Of a DNA stretch of 53,260 nt, positions 37,101-43,176 are shown piece after piece. How positions within the stretch are numbered: position 1 is the stretch's first letter; every line of letters begins with the position of its first letter. Under the pieces are notes generated by a model that did no database searches, had not been told where the DNA came from, and was given only the letters and a program-made list of their open reading frames with translations. The stretch covers positions 1 to 53,260 of the forward strand of contig JAFGHI010000028.1 of NCBI GenBank assembly GCA_016930235.1. Reading direction: 5' to 3'. The stretch is from Candidatus Omnitrophota bacterium. Its GTDB lineage: Bacteria; Omnitrophota; Omnitrophia; Omnitrophales; Aquincolibacteriaceae. Both the position numbers and the translations under genes were made by a program.

Positions 37101-40100
37101 GTTCGTGGTGTTGATTTCTCGAGTCCTTGGAACTGCGGTAGCGCAGAACAACTATCCGGACATACAAAAGAAGGCTTTGAGGGTCCTCAGCGATTTTTTA
37201 GCCCTTGGTCTTATGCCGGATGAAAGTGAGGAATGGGAGGAGCTTGTGGCTTTAAAAACGGAGAAAACGGAAGAAGTGCGCCAAAGACTCCTTCTAGCAA
37301 TGAACGCCGAGGATGCCGCTTTGCTGCTTTATTTGGATGATCTCTTAGGTGAAAAAGAAAGAAATGAGATTTTTGATTTGGTTTTGGGGGAGCTCATTCG
37401 TTCGGCCGGGAAGCTTTCGGGGTCCGCTAGCGTTCGAGCGGGGGCCGTTCAGGCAATGGAGGATTGGTTTGACGCGCTTAAGAAATTGATACCGAACGAA
37501 GTTCATCAGTACGTTTTTCGCCTTCAGGATCTCTTAAAACCCAATGCCGGGAGTAGTTTCCCGATAAGAGTTGTCATAGCTTTTTACCTGGCCAGGACTT
37601 TTCCTCGGATGCTCCGTAACAGCCTTGACCGCCCTGAGCGTGAAAGTGAAATTAGCCAATTACTACGGGATGGATTGAATTCCGGAAATGAATACCTTGC
37701 CATCCTTTCGGTGTCGACTTTGTTGACCTTGGCCAAATATGTGGCCAAGCAGGAGTTGCGTCCAAGGTCCGAATTGAGAAAATCCGGCAGCCAAGCTTCA
37801 AAAATTGTGGAGAGAAATGATCGACTTCTTGCGGAACGTTCGGAACTCCGCTCCAAGCAGCTTGATATCGCTCAGGCGGTGGAGCTTCAGGTCCAGCATT
37901 TCGCGGCAAATCCGGCTGAAATGTTCTTGCTGAACCCGGCAAAACTTTTTCAAGAAATGGCCGGTGCTTTTCCGAAAGGCTATACAGGGCCTGCTCTCGC
38001 TACCTATGAGCGCCGTTACCCCGAGATTTTGAATGCTCTGGAAGCGGAAATCGTAAACCGCAAACTCTCGTCCGGTGAAAGATCCCGCATCCGGACGGCC
38101 ATCGATTTTTGGTGGAATGATCATCCCAAGAAGCAGCATTTAAGACAAGAGCTAAAAGTAGAATCCGACCGTTTACCTAAAATCTCCGGGATTGATGAGT
38201 TGAATCAAACGGTTTTTAATGCCCTTCGACAGCGCGATGTTGAAACAGCCAAGACGGTCATTGCGGAGATCGTGGCCCGGGCTGAAAAGCAAGAAATGAG
38301 CGTGCTCGAAAAGTCCCACTTCATCGGGAATCTTACCTATTTGGGGGCGCGGCTTGCCCTTCAGGGTCATCCGGAAGAAGGGCTTGCTTATGCCAATCGG
38401 GCGCGGGATTTGTTTTTGGAATTCCCGGGAGAACAAGTAGCCAGAAAGAAGGCGGTCCATTTGATCAATGCCTTTGATATGATTGCGGTCGGATATCGGG
38501 TCGGAGGGAATTATGAGAAGGCCGGCCTTGCCCTTCAGGAAGCAAGGAAATTACTCGCTGCCTATGCACCCGAGGTCCTCTCGGATCATCATTTTCATTT
38601 AGAACGAAACGACCGGGAATCTCAAATTTTACGTGACTTACGGATCCGCCATGAAGTTTCGGATGGTGCGGCATCAGCCGGATATTTGAGCGTCGCAGAA
38701 AATATATTGACGGAGTTCCTGGAAGTTTATCCCCTCTATTCCGGGATTGAAGCCGCGGACGTCTATCTTGTAAGGAGCATAGAAGGCTTAAATCGTCTGG
38801 GCATAAAATTTTCAACGGTTGATGATTCTCTGCGCGTCATCGAAAAATCTTTTGGTGCCCTCGAGCAATATGCCGAAACTTATCCGGCTATCCTCGACGA
38901 AGTGAAATGGATCTTCGGAACGGCGCTTAATTTGGTCAAAAGGTATTCAAATCAGGCCGAAGACCCGGTAAGGTCCCGCCTTTTTTCCGTGCCTTCCAAG
39001 ATTGTTGCTTCGACGGTATACCGGAAGTTTCTAGCGCCCGGCAGCGTTTCGCGTTTGCAAGCCTTGGCTTCTCGAGCGGGAGTTGAAATTGAAGTTATTG
39101 CCGGGGAGGATAGTCCCGATGATCTGACGCAGGATGTTGTTTCTGGCCCCAAGCCGGATGATCTTCGGGAGTTGGAGGCAAAGGTGCAGGCACTGGAGGA
39201 GGAGGTGCGTCAGCATCCCGAGGCCGTTGAAAAAGTGTCCGAACTTATCGGTGAGTTGATCCGCTTGACTATTCGCTTGGCTTCGGCAAGCAAGTTGGAG
39301 AGGGCCAAAGAAACTGTTTCGAGGGCAAGGGAAGTGCTATGGGGACAAGAAAACTTTGTCATTCGGAGGCGTGCGCTTGATGTTATTAAGGCGGGAAGTA
39401 TCTTGGGATTGACATATCAAAATAATGGGAAAATCCAGGAAACCGCGGATACTTACGGAATGGTTCTTGAACTCGTTCGAAGGTATGAGAATGAAATCCA
39501 TGAAAATCCCTGGGAGAAAGAGGGAAAGAATTCCCACATGGCTTATGCTGTGAGGGGACATCATAATTTAGCGAAAGCATTGATCGACCGCGGCCAAGCC
39601 GGTGATGATAGACGGGCAGAAGAGATTTTAACTTCGATATTGTTTGTTTTTAATGCCTTTCCCGAACTTGAGGATTTAAAGGGCCAGCTTAAATGGGTCA
39701 TGGGTAATTTCCAGCGTCTTGCGCTAGCGTTCCCGGATTTGGGTGATTCAATCCGCAATTTAGAGCGCTCAATGGAGCTCCTGCGGCAGCACGCCGAGAA
39801 GGTCCGGGTCGTACGGGAGCAGTCCCCCTGGCTCTATTCGGCTGTCTTGAGGATTATCCATCGGCACCGGCTGCTGGGACGTCAGGAGCTTGAACCTCTT
39901 TTTCAGATGGCGGAGGAGATTGCATCCAATCCGCTTTTAAAGGAATATCTCAGGCGGGAAGATATTTCTTGGCACGCAGACTTAAAACGATTCATGCCTT
40001 TTGCGGAACCAGTTCCGCAAAATCCTGTCCCTCCCGTATCCGATAAACCGATTAACTGGGATGCATACACTCAAGGAGACGATCAGGATCGACCGGCGGA

Positions 40101-43086
40101 TGCGAAGAGCCGAATCCTGGATTTGCTCGAACAGGCGAAGGACCTTTCGAAAAATTCACTGCCGATGGACGCCGCTCGTGCTTACGACGAGGCTAGGGCC
40201 CTTTTTGATCAAAATCCGGATCGTCCGAACGTCCTTCGATTAGCGCTGAGCCTGGCCGGAATGGCGTTATACATTTCGCTGGGGTTCAAAGATTATCAGA
40301 ATATGCACATGATGCTGAAGTACTACGATCAAGCGAAGGCATTGTTTGACGTGCATCCCACGAAAGCGATAATTAGGGGAAAGCTTTTTCAAATGATCCG
40401 GTCGCAGGTTTTGCTGAATGCAGCATTAGGCGCCGAGATGGATGAGAAGGGATACGACCCCCGCTTAAATCAGAAATCCCGGGAAATTCGCGAGGACGCC
40501 CGTGTGCTTTTCCGAAAACATCACGATTTCATTTTCGGATCGTTGAGGGGGGAAAAATCCGAAGTGGAGTGGTGCATCGGGTATATCTTGAATGGCATTT
40601 TGACCACCTTGGATGAATTCATGATCTCGATGCGGGAGGAAGAGGTCTTGAATCTTTTTAGTCTGGCATACGGGATCGAAGAACGGTTTGGCCGTACCGG
40701 AAAGATTCGTCCCAAAGAATGGAAAAAGTTTGAGTACGTTTTGGCGAAGGCTGAGGGCCTCCGGTTTGATCTAAGCTCCGTGAACCCGAGGGAGAAGAGA
40801 TTGGCCCGTGAACGGGCCGCTGTGGATGTCGAAGTAGGGGAGACAGAAGAAACAGGAGATATGTTTCAGGATGAATCGCGGAATATGCCTTTACCTCAAA
40901 ATACGAGGGCAGCCAGGGCATTTGTCGAAAGAGAAAAGCATAAGACGACCGATATGATGAGCGGTCAGCCAGGCAAAGGTGCTGGTAAAGGGAAATGGGT
41001 TGGAGAAGATAAGGGGAAGATGGGGATTGATGAACGGGTCGCACAGCTTCGAGGGGCCGTTGGGAAGGATATCAATGGAAGCAACCGGGATGAAGTCATG
41101 CGCTTCTTGGACATCCTGGGGCCGAAGTATTTGAAAAGCTTAAGGCGAGGCAGCATGAGTCCCGCGAATCAGGAATACGTTGGTAAAATCATTGCCGGTT
41201 ACGGCTGGAAATCGTCCGAGCGCTCGGAACTCCGTAAGCAGCCGGACAATGATCATTCTCTCGTTGAGTTTGATGTCGCTAATTTTCGCAGGCGGCAGCA
41301 GGAGGGAATGAAAGCGAAACTAAGGCAGGCAGGTTATCAACCACCGGCGGATGATTTTTCTGTGGAGCAAATCCTGGAAGATTTGTTGAGTATGTATAAG
41401 CCTGTTGTTGTGGATTTTGCGGACGGGCACCCCGAAGTGATTCCGGAATCCGTTTTGAACCCAGACGAAATAAAAATCCTCAGCCGGCGCATTCGGGAAA
41501 TCAAGAATATCTATCCGAAATTGAGCAAGAAATCCCGCGCAATATTGCTCTATCCGTCAATTCTAGCGGTACTGCTTGGGGTTAAACCGGCTTATCTTGC
41601 TAACAGGAAACTCTTGGGCCTTAAGGCAGCAAGGGAACCCGGGCTTTTTGAAATGATCCATTGGGAGGCTTATCTAAAATCCGTTTTGAACCCGGGAAAA
41701 CGTACTGCGGGTGATTATTCCAGTCCATTGGCACAAAAGAAGCTTGAAGAGGCTGGTTTTAAAATCGATGAACCGGATGTCCTTCCCCTTTTAAGGGAAC
41801 TGGTCCGGTTAGATGAGGATAGTCGAAAGTGGCTCGAGGCAAGTTATAGGGCGCCTTATTTATTTTCACCCACGCATTTTGGACAGAGGATCGTTCGTGA
41901 AGGAGATTTCCTGGTCCAAAGAGGTATTCTCCGGCCCGAAGATCGGGCGTTGGTGGAGTCGATCCGCCGCTATCACGAAACAGGGCAGTTCCAGGAGGAA
42001 TGGAGGCAGTCTGTCCAGTTATTCGAAGTCCTTTTGAGTCGGGAGTTTTCCGAACTTCAAACGAGGGTTTTTGAGGGATTTGTCTTGGGTTATCCGCTCG
42101 AAGATATTTCCAATTATGAAAATGTTGGGATTACGCAAATGCTTCCCAAGGAAGTTTACATACCGTTGATGACGCTTTATACGGGAATTTTGGCTCACCC
42201 GCGGGGGCATCATCAGGGACCCATGCGAGAATGGTTGGAAGTGATCGCCCGGGTTTTGGATTACGCTTACGTACAGTTCAAGGATCTGGACGGATTTAAG
42301 AAGATTGCTCAAAAATGGGAACTCCCGGACCCCTATCGGAATCGATCGGAATTAAGAGCGAGACGACAGGCCGAAGACCGGCAACCCGAGGAAAAGCAGA
42401 TTTCATCCCTCACCCTAACCCTCTCCCCTCAGGAGAGAGAGCAGGGTGAGGGGCAAACTCGCTCCGACACCAGACAACAGACATCAGCTCAAAGGTCGGA
42501 GGAAATTCATCCAGCATCCAGCATCCCTGCCCGACAAACGGCAGGCGGGCAGCATCCAGCATCTCTTGATGTCACCGAACTCCTCGAAACGCATCAAAAT
42601 ACGGGGACGCTTACGGTCAGCCGTACGGAATTGGATCGTTTAACCCCGAAACAATTCGAGACTTTGTTTGTGGCTGCTTACACCCAGCCCAAGATCCGGT
42701 TTATTGTTTATGACGATACGAATCAAAGTTTTAATGCCCAGGTTTCACAGTTCATGGCTCTGAAGAATGTGACGGTCACCGGAGACCGATTCGACGAAGC
42801 CGTCCAAAAATATTCGGTGCCGAAGCGGAAGATCGTCAGCTTATTGAAAGATCAAAAAGCGCAAGATTATGTGCGGCTTCTCAATGATGATTTAAAAGAA
42901 CGTGTGCGGTTTGTTCGAATCGAAGGCGGGGGCGAACTTATTTTCCTGGCCCTGCTTTATGTGATTTCGGATGAATTGCCTTTTGTGACGGAAGTTAATT
43001 TTTATTTGGAAGATCCCAATCGCGTGTATTTGGGTGCGCTCCTTGATAGTTATTTGGCGGATCAAATGATTTTCTGGTCCGCATAA
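26854..43086 (+). CDS. Giant multidomain protein, 5,410 residues
   Basis: A single 16.2-kb frame runs without a stop. The N-terminus reads as a signal peptide or anchor (residues 10-45, ending S-A-Y-A-Q). Modules in order: ChaN/EreA-like domain (~45-435), winged-helix-like repeats (~530-720), helical region, membrane module 1 (~1163-1448), HAD hydrolase (~1498-1705), membrane module 2 (~1720-2019), IMPase-like domain (~2038-2336), membrane pair, SAM-methyltransferase-like domain (~2690-2898), a repeat-derived linker (~2906-3030), another membrane pair (~3103-3149), HEAT/TPR-like helical repeats (~3190-4780), and a C-terminal domain (~5224-5410). The motif R-(S/A/G)-E-L-R or near variants recurs at residues 509, 878, 1143, 2029, 2354, 2901, 3185, 3638, 3662, 4790 and 5164, often at or near module edges. 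The ribosome site (AAGGGATAGA) is weak. The whole may be one envelope protein, a processed polyprotein, or accreted fused genes. No single function can be given. Confidence 0.85.
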   Translation: MPGTFKTKKHSLASRLLSTFLSVSMILLNLYEFSPSAYAQAQVFETYQLLPSGSPIQISPELGSVEEFLRGESGKAMIYIQDAHDSLDAQTKIAGLIQSLVHDYGVQTVFEEGYEGRVPTDHYFGSIQDPEIKEKVSYYLLDQLQISGAEYAHINRKKDFKLIGADSIDLHLKNVEWYRENERLKKKTNRDLKRIEKEIRGLSQRLFSKEIREWLDLRDRLDHDKLDLFHYLQRLYLLRPKSDREQTFPEKYPAISVVLNVSKLNDQEAQDYEKRLDGTLLFREIEGLEREVTGNYLKSQKEIDLFEYVAKIKRLQKLTDLGITQAEFQVVRESLSGLTTRRIGQYLAEEKKEALVLSKRWETNIQSAISFYETAYQRDEIAEKKIDEFVQNPDEKMAVMVFGGFHTQNIKEKLRSKGVSYLIVTPKMEAFNLEHENRYKDLMRTVSGFQADDGTVREATPPFRLLEAPRAQLMTQQDLERRIQLLSQVATRGKGEPRFLLHRRLDLVRSELREKSHRFEVSDLIDVTTPFGRQRMVSAYERLNGYASAEELAAELEITTEHVKSPNEAAWRLFQKVDWEQVNREREEQGLFPFYPKLIGAKSKRVWNKILAHIEERGGISTVLEIANDLDLTEWTVYDHVKNIDWDHINRVQVAKGRVPLFVFYRKAPNNTVRRVDQKLGLLGNGLKYLRENGDIYDILKLTESYYYQRLRDAGLPVSGYDSRGFRSYRLYTLPVIYCLFQEQFKRLTSHGGPREQALQFLQDTLRLVIKKMPLDLIPVGSSKRILPRSEILHDYFQVQVPRAVMISVDQFAAFNAEGFEANLNRVLNWDFPLVESIYPVDRIGGDEKPVVNISDYMTVMQTLRETEEGLGFQSVGRAELRKGEFDNDAILEVQQYFQSFYDGASIFTKFQDLYRELSPMQREAFLVYFQYHRQTGNWPANQVVARLLDKSQMITSRYVMEGLLPKARDLGIPYLPWRKVRRQEVSLKMVELDQDDSNQLHNALLGVTRPTDQEIGMASQLFQRAFMKFGTDVLGRAKELYARLSSGERLMFLTLLQAQRQFDFWVGDNVVLYLLKTSGHVPSDYPQTSVQALTHRLAEKINGQGYFQLPSSRITESVHFEDIDLEAFETGFVQLARVFEYRSEVRKTSLIRGKTKDVKRQIFQNLWKAVEIVGWSGALIAAGLCFAFLPAAAIISFLPIFLEGWGIVGFSIIASRYKGQYLKQIAIMAGGVAFLFLAFHVMLPSFIPTLNLSRDVVNVFVSIGISSASVFLGVLLSKFVSGKLFPRLQDNEKWGVLSALKWALGVGIGAGYYLYYMLFPFLRENITGIQVPYLGPETSLATLRFAFDISVAAFTTQVPLAIVLGAAFGENQSLKGDLQSFRKSRMLRSFLSIYPVLFIFWCSVMIPLWFFFPAVTLGFKIIHASVTVLWNGIFRVIVAWIFGSVHIKKDVEWIDGRKKRGRMNPFLSRISYPYPVRHHERRRKPDKAQVPSSESPNRIELLIFDLDGTLHDSPLLEEAYKQSAYRLYQERFGGSLQDAEKMVEARRIRIRGPQRHEGQTEALESFGISYPEIAEYYERLASDVPKYVSPNSVLEKVLESLSQKYYLVVATNAPERIARTVLAALGVSDLIENVYARNQTGFHKPDRRLYELIGKDFRVARDQIVVVGDRDQVDLGPARELGMHGVLVANPDDLAVRLRIEIKQIEAALSQRSEGRTFSKTGKAAIWKTIQVLGWSGAFFAAIASVYFLPFMKTMLAYLPVMAEGWAIIALLIYSSQFRDQNLKQFSVVFLGFAMIFGFFHFGLPVVMPGLEMSFDPNPIKIVSGMLIRFTAIFIGTFLSEYILNRMRAPSKGETVKWKPKSAIRWALGNGVLYGYYLYTVFYPYQANAFQNLSLPFFSPERSISILKTIFDLSFVTFLTHAMLIIVLGAAFGESKNVLNDLKSVTRGWRPFFQSRTIKTFRMFYPANFLFWTIPLSTLWFFFPQPTLSFKLVHGLMTIVHYLFVRSLVVWLFNGEEASEQLVQKGDKSELRGHEIIEADLPQAKVAEIAAFSRRLRQRAEEILRKYPVERRQVRLKKEDNTPVTPADLEIQAAFMRMVLAQYPDHYVWGEERLRGKVVAANEANRRLADHIWIIAPIDGTKGFSRGNYMYGVSIAHYFKGRPVHALIFLPEYRDGVTLEAFQGVPGVYLNGGLSPLVLPRGEKLPGKLKASVSGAKDIADNLRKNIREAVRHALAGKGAGNVGFAHRHRSAIFRTAQMILEDAYVFSAILNYGQGGPKMWDIAATSFLVEKAGGEALVLEQAELKPALEIFHRDILGKPGHKEYYDYAELKPGVVQWVKPIILREVEKDQGRGELRISYVPNAVFGDQGSKGWQEVRPEVETQLLYWQDLLRYAKASEFEFLLFLLDEIKKTAKWIDDYIFEAPEKDVLVDQYQELDKETDALLLDRIVHEPDYFSVERLFKIAIDFGIAENLIYRSVVRRKIGFWPFARKYFRFKRKPLTMFSSLERNVLFPLVAGFLVYSLLQIYDRDWQMGVFLTGTILFAVAAIIPSVLSVYRSRYKSWNRSIQGMLDKLEEINPNTSWPPRMKELEEREARELAVSIYGRLEGISVAQAGRQWSTGNPVEGLGKSYAIESNEITSGKNLGPGSTVMRVGPLIFIRLQEGGSQKLQRRIEAIQRQLGDLYETYAGNILFIQKPDYSNKFVGLASTEAALSPSSLHAVAVMLSQAETIWGGTVGVFGAGNGILAAAALALGARKVFLFDRKERELEKAETILKAQGWREFDGEEGDFVIKKLDLTSSLFSEYVEEEDLPNQIQVGIANIGPWAIYRNANRRVAEEVSQWSGMELFINSGYQGEMTTRLGHEQEARKVQDLFKENGFETHEIINPKNRIIVAVRQTRSELRESKESFPGAGKIDVTSGQNQGSFPDVWKTQVHGVSKGLRSEGRESKGNFPNVRKIQEFRNWLAGIHYLRDPAGDFRLIQKEIRRLEDVPLTQPSPQRGEEEEGARGIDTLSLPEGEGKGEGDELSQLKELFASKLLSELVNHPDTHTANDLLAIALELDLNRLRILQVLNQSPMGYLRFAWRYQRFESSHARGRRVGVFGKLLGLSVSLLSLWFISSAVSYYASPWWALLFLGVFSIVYFQNKIPDWLGPYVYYKYWKESREGMKDRVKAMIGREEKPSRSELHSSPTELHEDIPNQIVTVIGDALNAEDFQIGTLTWVPMMRMISEEGNRSYWDAVSKILRVKDSETFFLGSRFQEPAEIISELDSLLRQAFLAGEIVNQASVAFYHVYTHVAQPDDGTIQAVRDVLVQALDDERDRMVSIATLGLLYWAITEGFNGGLETESFSQNRSIRPVLEKLRAFSPNAGKEELMQAVGMSNGIVTLMESAQVPGKAGHSAEEEKVDSGSSLFAEFVVLISRVLGTAVAQNNYPDIQKKALRVLSDFLALGLMPDESEEWEELVALKTEKTEEVRQRLLLAMNAEDAALLLYLDDLLGEKERNEIFDLVLGELIRSAGKLSGSASVRAGAVQAMEDWFDALKKLIPNEVHQYVFRLQDLLKPNAGSSFPIRVVIAFYLARTFPRMLRNSLDRPERESEISQLLRDGLNSGNEYLAILSVSTLLTLAKYVAKQELRPRSELRKSGSQASKIVERNDRLLAERSELRSKQLDIAQAVELQVQHFAANPAEMFLLNPAKLFQEMAGAFPKGYTGPALATYERRYPEILNALEAEIVNRKLSSGERSRIRTAIDFWWNDHPKKQHLRQELKVESDRLPKISGIDELNQTVFNALRQRDVETAKTVIAEIVARAEKQEMSVLEKSHFIGNLTYLGARLALQGHPEEGLAYANRARDLFLEFPGEQVARKKAVHLINAFDMIAVGYRVGGNYEKAGLALQEARKLLAAYAPEVLSDHHFHLERNDRESQILRDLRIRHEVSDGAASAGYLSVAENILTEFLEVYPLYSGIEAADVYLVRSIEGLNRLGIKFSTVDDSLRVIEKSFGALEQYAETYPAILDEVKWIFGTALNLVKRYSNQAEDPVRSRLFSVPSKIVASTVYRKFLAPGSVSRLQALASRAGVEIEVIAGEDSPDDLTQDVVSGPKPDDLRELEAKVQALEEEVRQHPEAVEKVSELIGELIRLTIRLASASKLERAKETVSRAREVLWGQENFVIRRRALDVIKAGSILGLTYQNNGKIQETADTYGMVLELVRRYENEIHENPWEKEGKNSHMAYAVRGHHNLAKALIDRGQAGDDRRAEEILTSILFVFNAFPELEDLKGQLKWVMGNFQRLALAFPDLGDSIRNLERSMELLRQHAEKVRVVREQSPWLYSAVLRIIHRHRLLGRQELEPLFQMAEEIASNPLLKEYLRREDISWHADLKRFMPFAEPVPQNPVPPVSDKPINWDAYTQGDDQDRPADAKSRILDLLEQAKDLSKNSLPMDAARAYDEARALFDQNPDRPNVLRLALSLAGMALYISLGFKDYQNMHMMLKYYDQAKALFDVHPTKAIIRGKLFQMIRSQVLLNAALGAEMDEKGYDPRLNQKSREIREDARVLFRKHHDFIFGSLRGEKSEVEWCIGYILNGILTTLDEFMISMREEEVLNLFSLAYGIEERFGRTGKIRPKEWKKFEYVLAKAEGLRFDLSSVNPREKRLARERAAVDVEVGETEETGDMFQDESRNMPLPQNTRAARAFVEREKHKTTDMMSGQPGKGAGKGKWVGEDKGKMGIDERVAQLRGAVGKDINGSNRDEVMRFLDILGPKYLKSLRRGSMSPANQEYVGKIIAGYGWKSSERSELRKQPDNDHSLVEFDVANFRRRQQEGMKAKLRQAGYQPPADDFSVEQILEDLLSMYKPVVVDFADGHPEVIPESVLNPDEIKILSRRIREIKNIYPKLSKKSRAILLYPSILAVLLGVKPAYLANRKLLGLKAAREPGLFEMIHWEAYLKSVLNPGKRTAGDYSSPLAQKKLEEAGFKIDEPDVLPLLRELVRLDEDSRKWLEASYRAPYLFSPTHFGQRIVREGDFLVQRGILRPEDRALVESIRRYHETGQFQEEWRQSVQLFEVLLSREFSELQTRVFEGFVLGYPLEDISNYENVGITQMLPKEVYIPLMTLYTGILAHPRGHHQGPMREWLEVIARVLDYAYVQFKDLDGFKKIAQKWELPDPYRNRSELRARRQAEDRQPEEKQISSLTLTLSPQEREQGEGQTRSDTRQQTSAQRSEEIHPASSIPARQTAGGQHPASLDVTELLETHQNTGTLTVSRTELDRLTPKQFETLFVAAYTQPKIRFIVYDDTNQSFNAQVSQFMALKNVTVTGDRFDEAVQKYSVPKRKIVSLLKDQKAQDYVRLLNDDLKERVRFVRIEGGGELIFLALLYVISDELPFVTEVNFYLEDPNRVYLGALLDSYLADQMIFWSA
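28381..30279 (+). other. Giant protein region 2: winged-helix-like repeats and helical domain
   Basis: Two ~55-residue repeats (about 545-655) share an A-x-E-L/I-A-N-D-L-x-L-T-E/T-x-x-V segment followed by a D-W-x-x-(V/I)-N-R ending, resembling winged-helix DNA-binding units. A third, weaker copy follows (L-R-E-N-G-D-I-Y-D-I-L-K-L-T-E). R-A-E-L-R (878) lies within the region and R-S-E-V-R (1143) closes it. Such units after a signal peptide are unexpected, so they may be protein-interaction modules. Confidence 0.4.
30340..31197 (+). other. Giant protein domain 3: membrane module, copy 1
   Basis: About six hydrophobic segments span residues 1163-1448. Marked motifs are V-G-W-S-G-A, E-G-W-G-I-V, K-W-A-L-G-V-G-I-G-A-G-Y-Y-L-Y-Y and P-L-W-F-F-F-P. 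The module is repeated at 1720-2019 with obvious similarity. A faint likeness to Mpv17/PMP22 proteins is possible in the G-Y-Y-L-Y and L-W-F-F-F-P parts, but I am unsure. Confidence 0.65.
31345..31970 (+). other. Giant protein domain 4: HAD-family hydrolase
   Basis: All four HAD motifs are intact: F-D-L-D-G-T with nucleophile Asp1506, V-V-A-T-N-A (motif II), G-F-H-K-P-D (motif III Lys), and V-V-G-D-R-D-Q-V-D (motif IV). It looks like a phosphoglycolate-phosphatase-type phosphatase of ~208 residues. It sits between two copies of the membrane module, so its side of the membrane depends on their spans. Confidence 0.85.
32011..32910 (+). other. Giant protein domain 5: membrane module, copy 2
   Basis: Residues 1720-2019 repeat module 1: L-G-W-S-G-A, A-E-G-W-A-I-I, R-W-A-L-G-N-G-V-L-Y-G-Y-Y-L-Y, I-V-L-G-A-A-F-G-E and L-W-F-F-F-P all have counterparts in the same order and spacing. 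This is an internal duplication. K-S-E-L-R closes it at 2029-2033. Confidence 0.7.
32965..33860 (+). other. Giant protein domain 6: inositol-monophosphatase/CysQ-like domain with a lost metal ligand
   Basis: The domain keeps the D-N-T-P-V-T-P-A-D motif (2081-2089), G-E-E (2111-2113) and the final W-D (2282-2283). In the metal-binding motif usually written D-P-I-D-G-T, the first Asp is Ala2137 (A-P-I-D-G-T, 2137-2142). In the family that Asp binds catalytic magnesium, so activity is probably reduced or lost. Confidence 0.75.
34930..35545 (+). other. Giant protein domain 7: SAM-methyltransferase-like (PrmA-type) domain
   Basis: Motif I reads V-F-G-A-G-N-G-I-L-A-A-A-A-L-A-L-G-A (around 2740-2757) and is followed by F-L-F-D-R-K. 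The later A-N-I-G-P-W resembles the substrate-side motif of PrmA and related enzymes. The domain follows a pair of membrane segments near 2515-2560 and ends at R-S-E-L-R (2901-2905). Confidence 0.6.
35583..35734. repeat. Three in-frame palindromes inside the giant gene
   Basis: Palindrome 1 (35583-35602) is a perfect 20-base palindrome with arms TTTTCCCGGC/GCCGGGAAAA. Palindrome 2 (35632-35655) is perfect over 24 bases with centre GACGTC. Palindrome 3 (35709-35734) is 26 bases with one mismatched pair and centre ACGT. All have the form TTTTCC...GGAAAA and lie in the same reading frame, coding for S/N-F-P-x-x-x-K-I/T. They resemble in-frame palindromic elements known from Rickettsia in kind, not in sequence. 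Confidence 0.85.
35834..35930. repeat. REP-like palindrome inside the giant gene, copy 1
   Basis: Outer arms CTCACCCAACCCTCTCCC and GGGAGAGGGAAAGGGTGAG enclose a second hairpin. This is the CTCACCC-ACCCTCTCCC type of dispersed repeat seen between genes in many bacteria, here translated in frame as part of a charged linker rich in Glu and Gly. Confidence 0.8.
36400..41200 (+). other. Giant protein region 8: HEAT/TPR-like helical repeats
   Basis: About 1,600 residues of helix-pair patterns follow the second membrane pair. The first part (to ~3630) is HEAT-like. R-S-E-L-R motifs stand at 3638 and 3662. From there to ~4690 the units resemble TPRs, with A-x-x-A-x-x-x-Y/F spacing and H-P-E-E-G-L-A-Y-A-N-R-A-type segments. 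Such scaffolds bind other proteins. Confidence 0.5.
42406..42453. repeat. REP-like palindrome inside the giant gene, copy 2
   Basis: CCCTCACCCTAACCCTCTCC pairs with GGAGAGAGAGCAGGGTGAGG. It is the same family as the copy at 35834. Neighbouring bases to about 42560 hold more short repeats (TCCGAC...GTCGGA; tandem ATCCAGC units), all kept in frame. Confidence 0.82.
42565..43083 (+). other. Giant protein domain 9: C-terminal alpha/beta domain
   Basis: The last ~170 residues begin after the repeat-derived linker. They alternate strands and helices (F-I-V-Y-D-D, V-T-V-T-G-D, V-R-F-V-R-I-E-G-G-G-E), with no family I recognise, and end in I-F-W-S-A before TAA. Confidence 0.5.
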
Positions 43087-43088
43087 TT

Positions 43089-43172
43089 TAATTTTTAATT
43101 CATAATTCTTAATTCGTTAAGAATATTGGCTCTGGTTTTTTTAGGAATTAGGAATAAAGAATTGGGAATTAG
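43089..43172. repeat. Inverted repeat of AATTC words after the giant gene
   Basis: Iterated AATT-containing words (43089-43115) face imperfect complements at 43144-43172. This is the first of three structured blocks in the 343-base spacer before the channel gene. Confidence 0.6.
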
Positions 43173-43176
43173 TTTT

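Noticed and set aside
42406-42560. A small CRISPR-like or tandem-repeat array (ATCCAGC units, REP arms)
   Set aside because: Repeats are short, unequal and lack regular spacers; they are palindromic linkers translated in frame.
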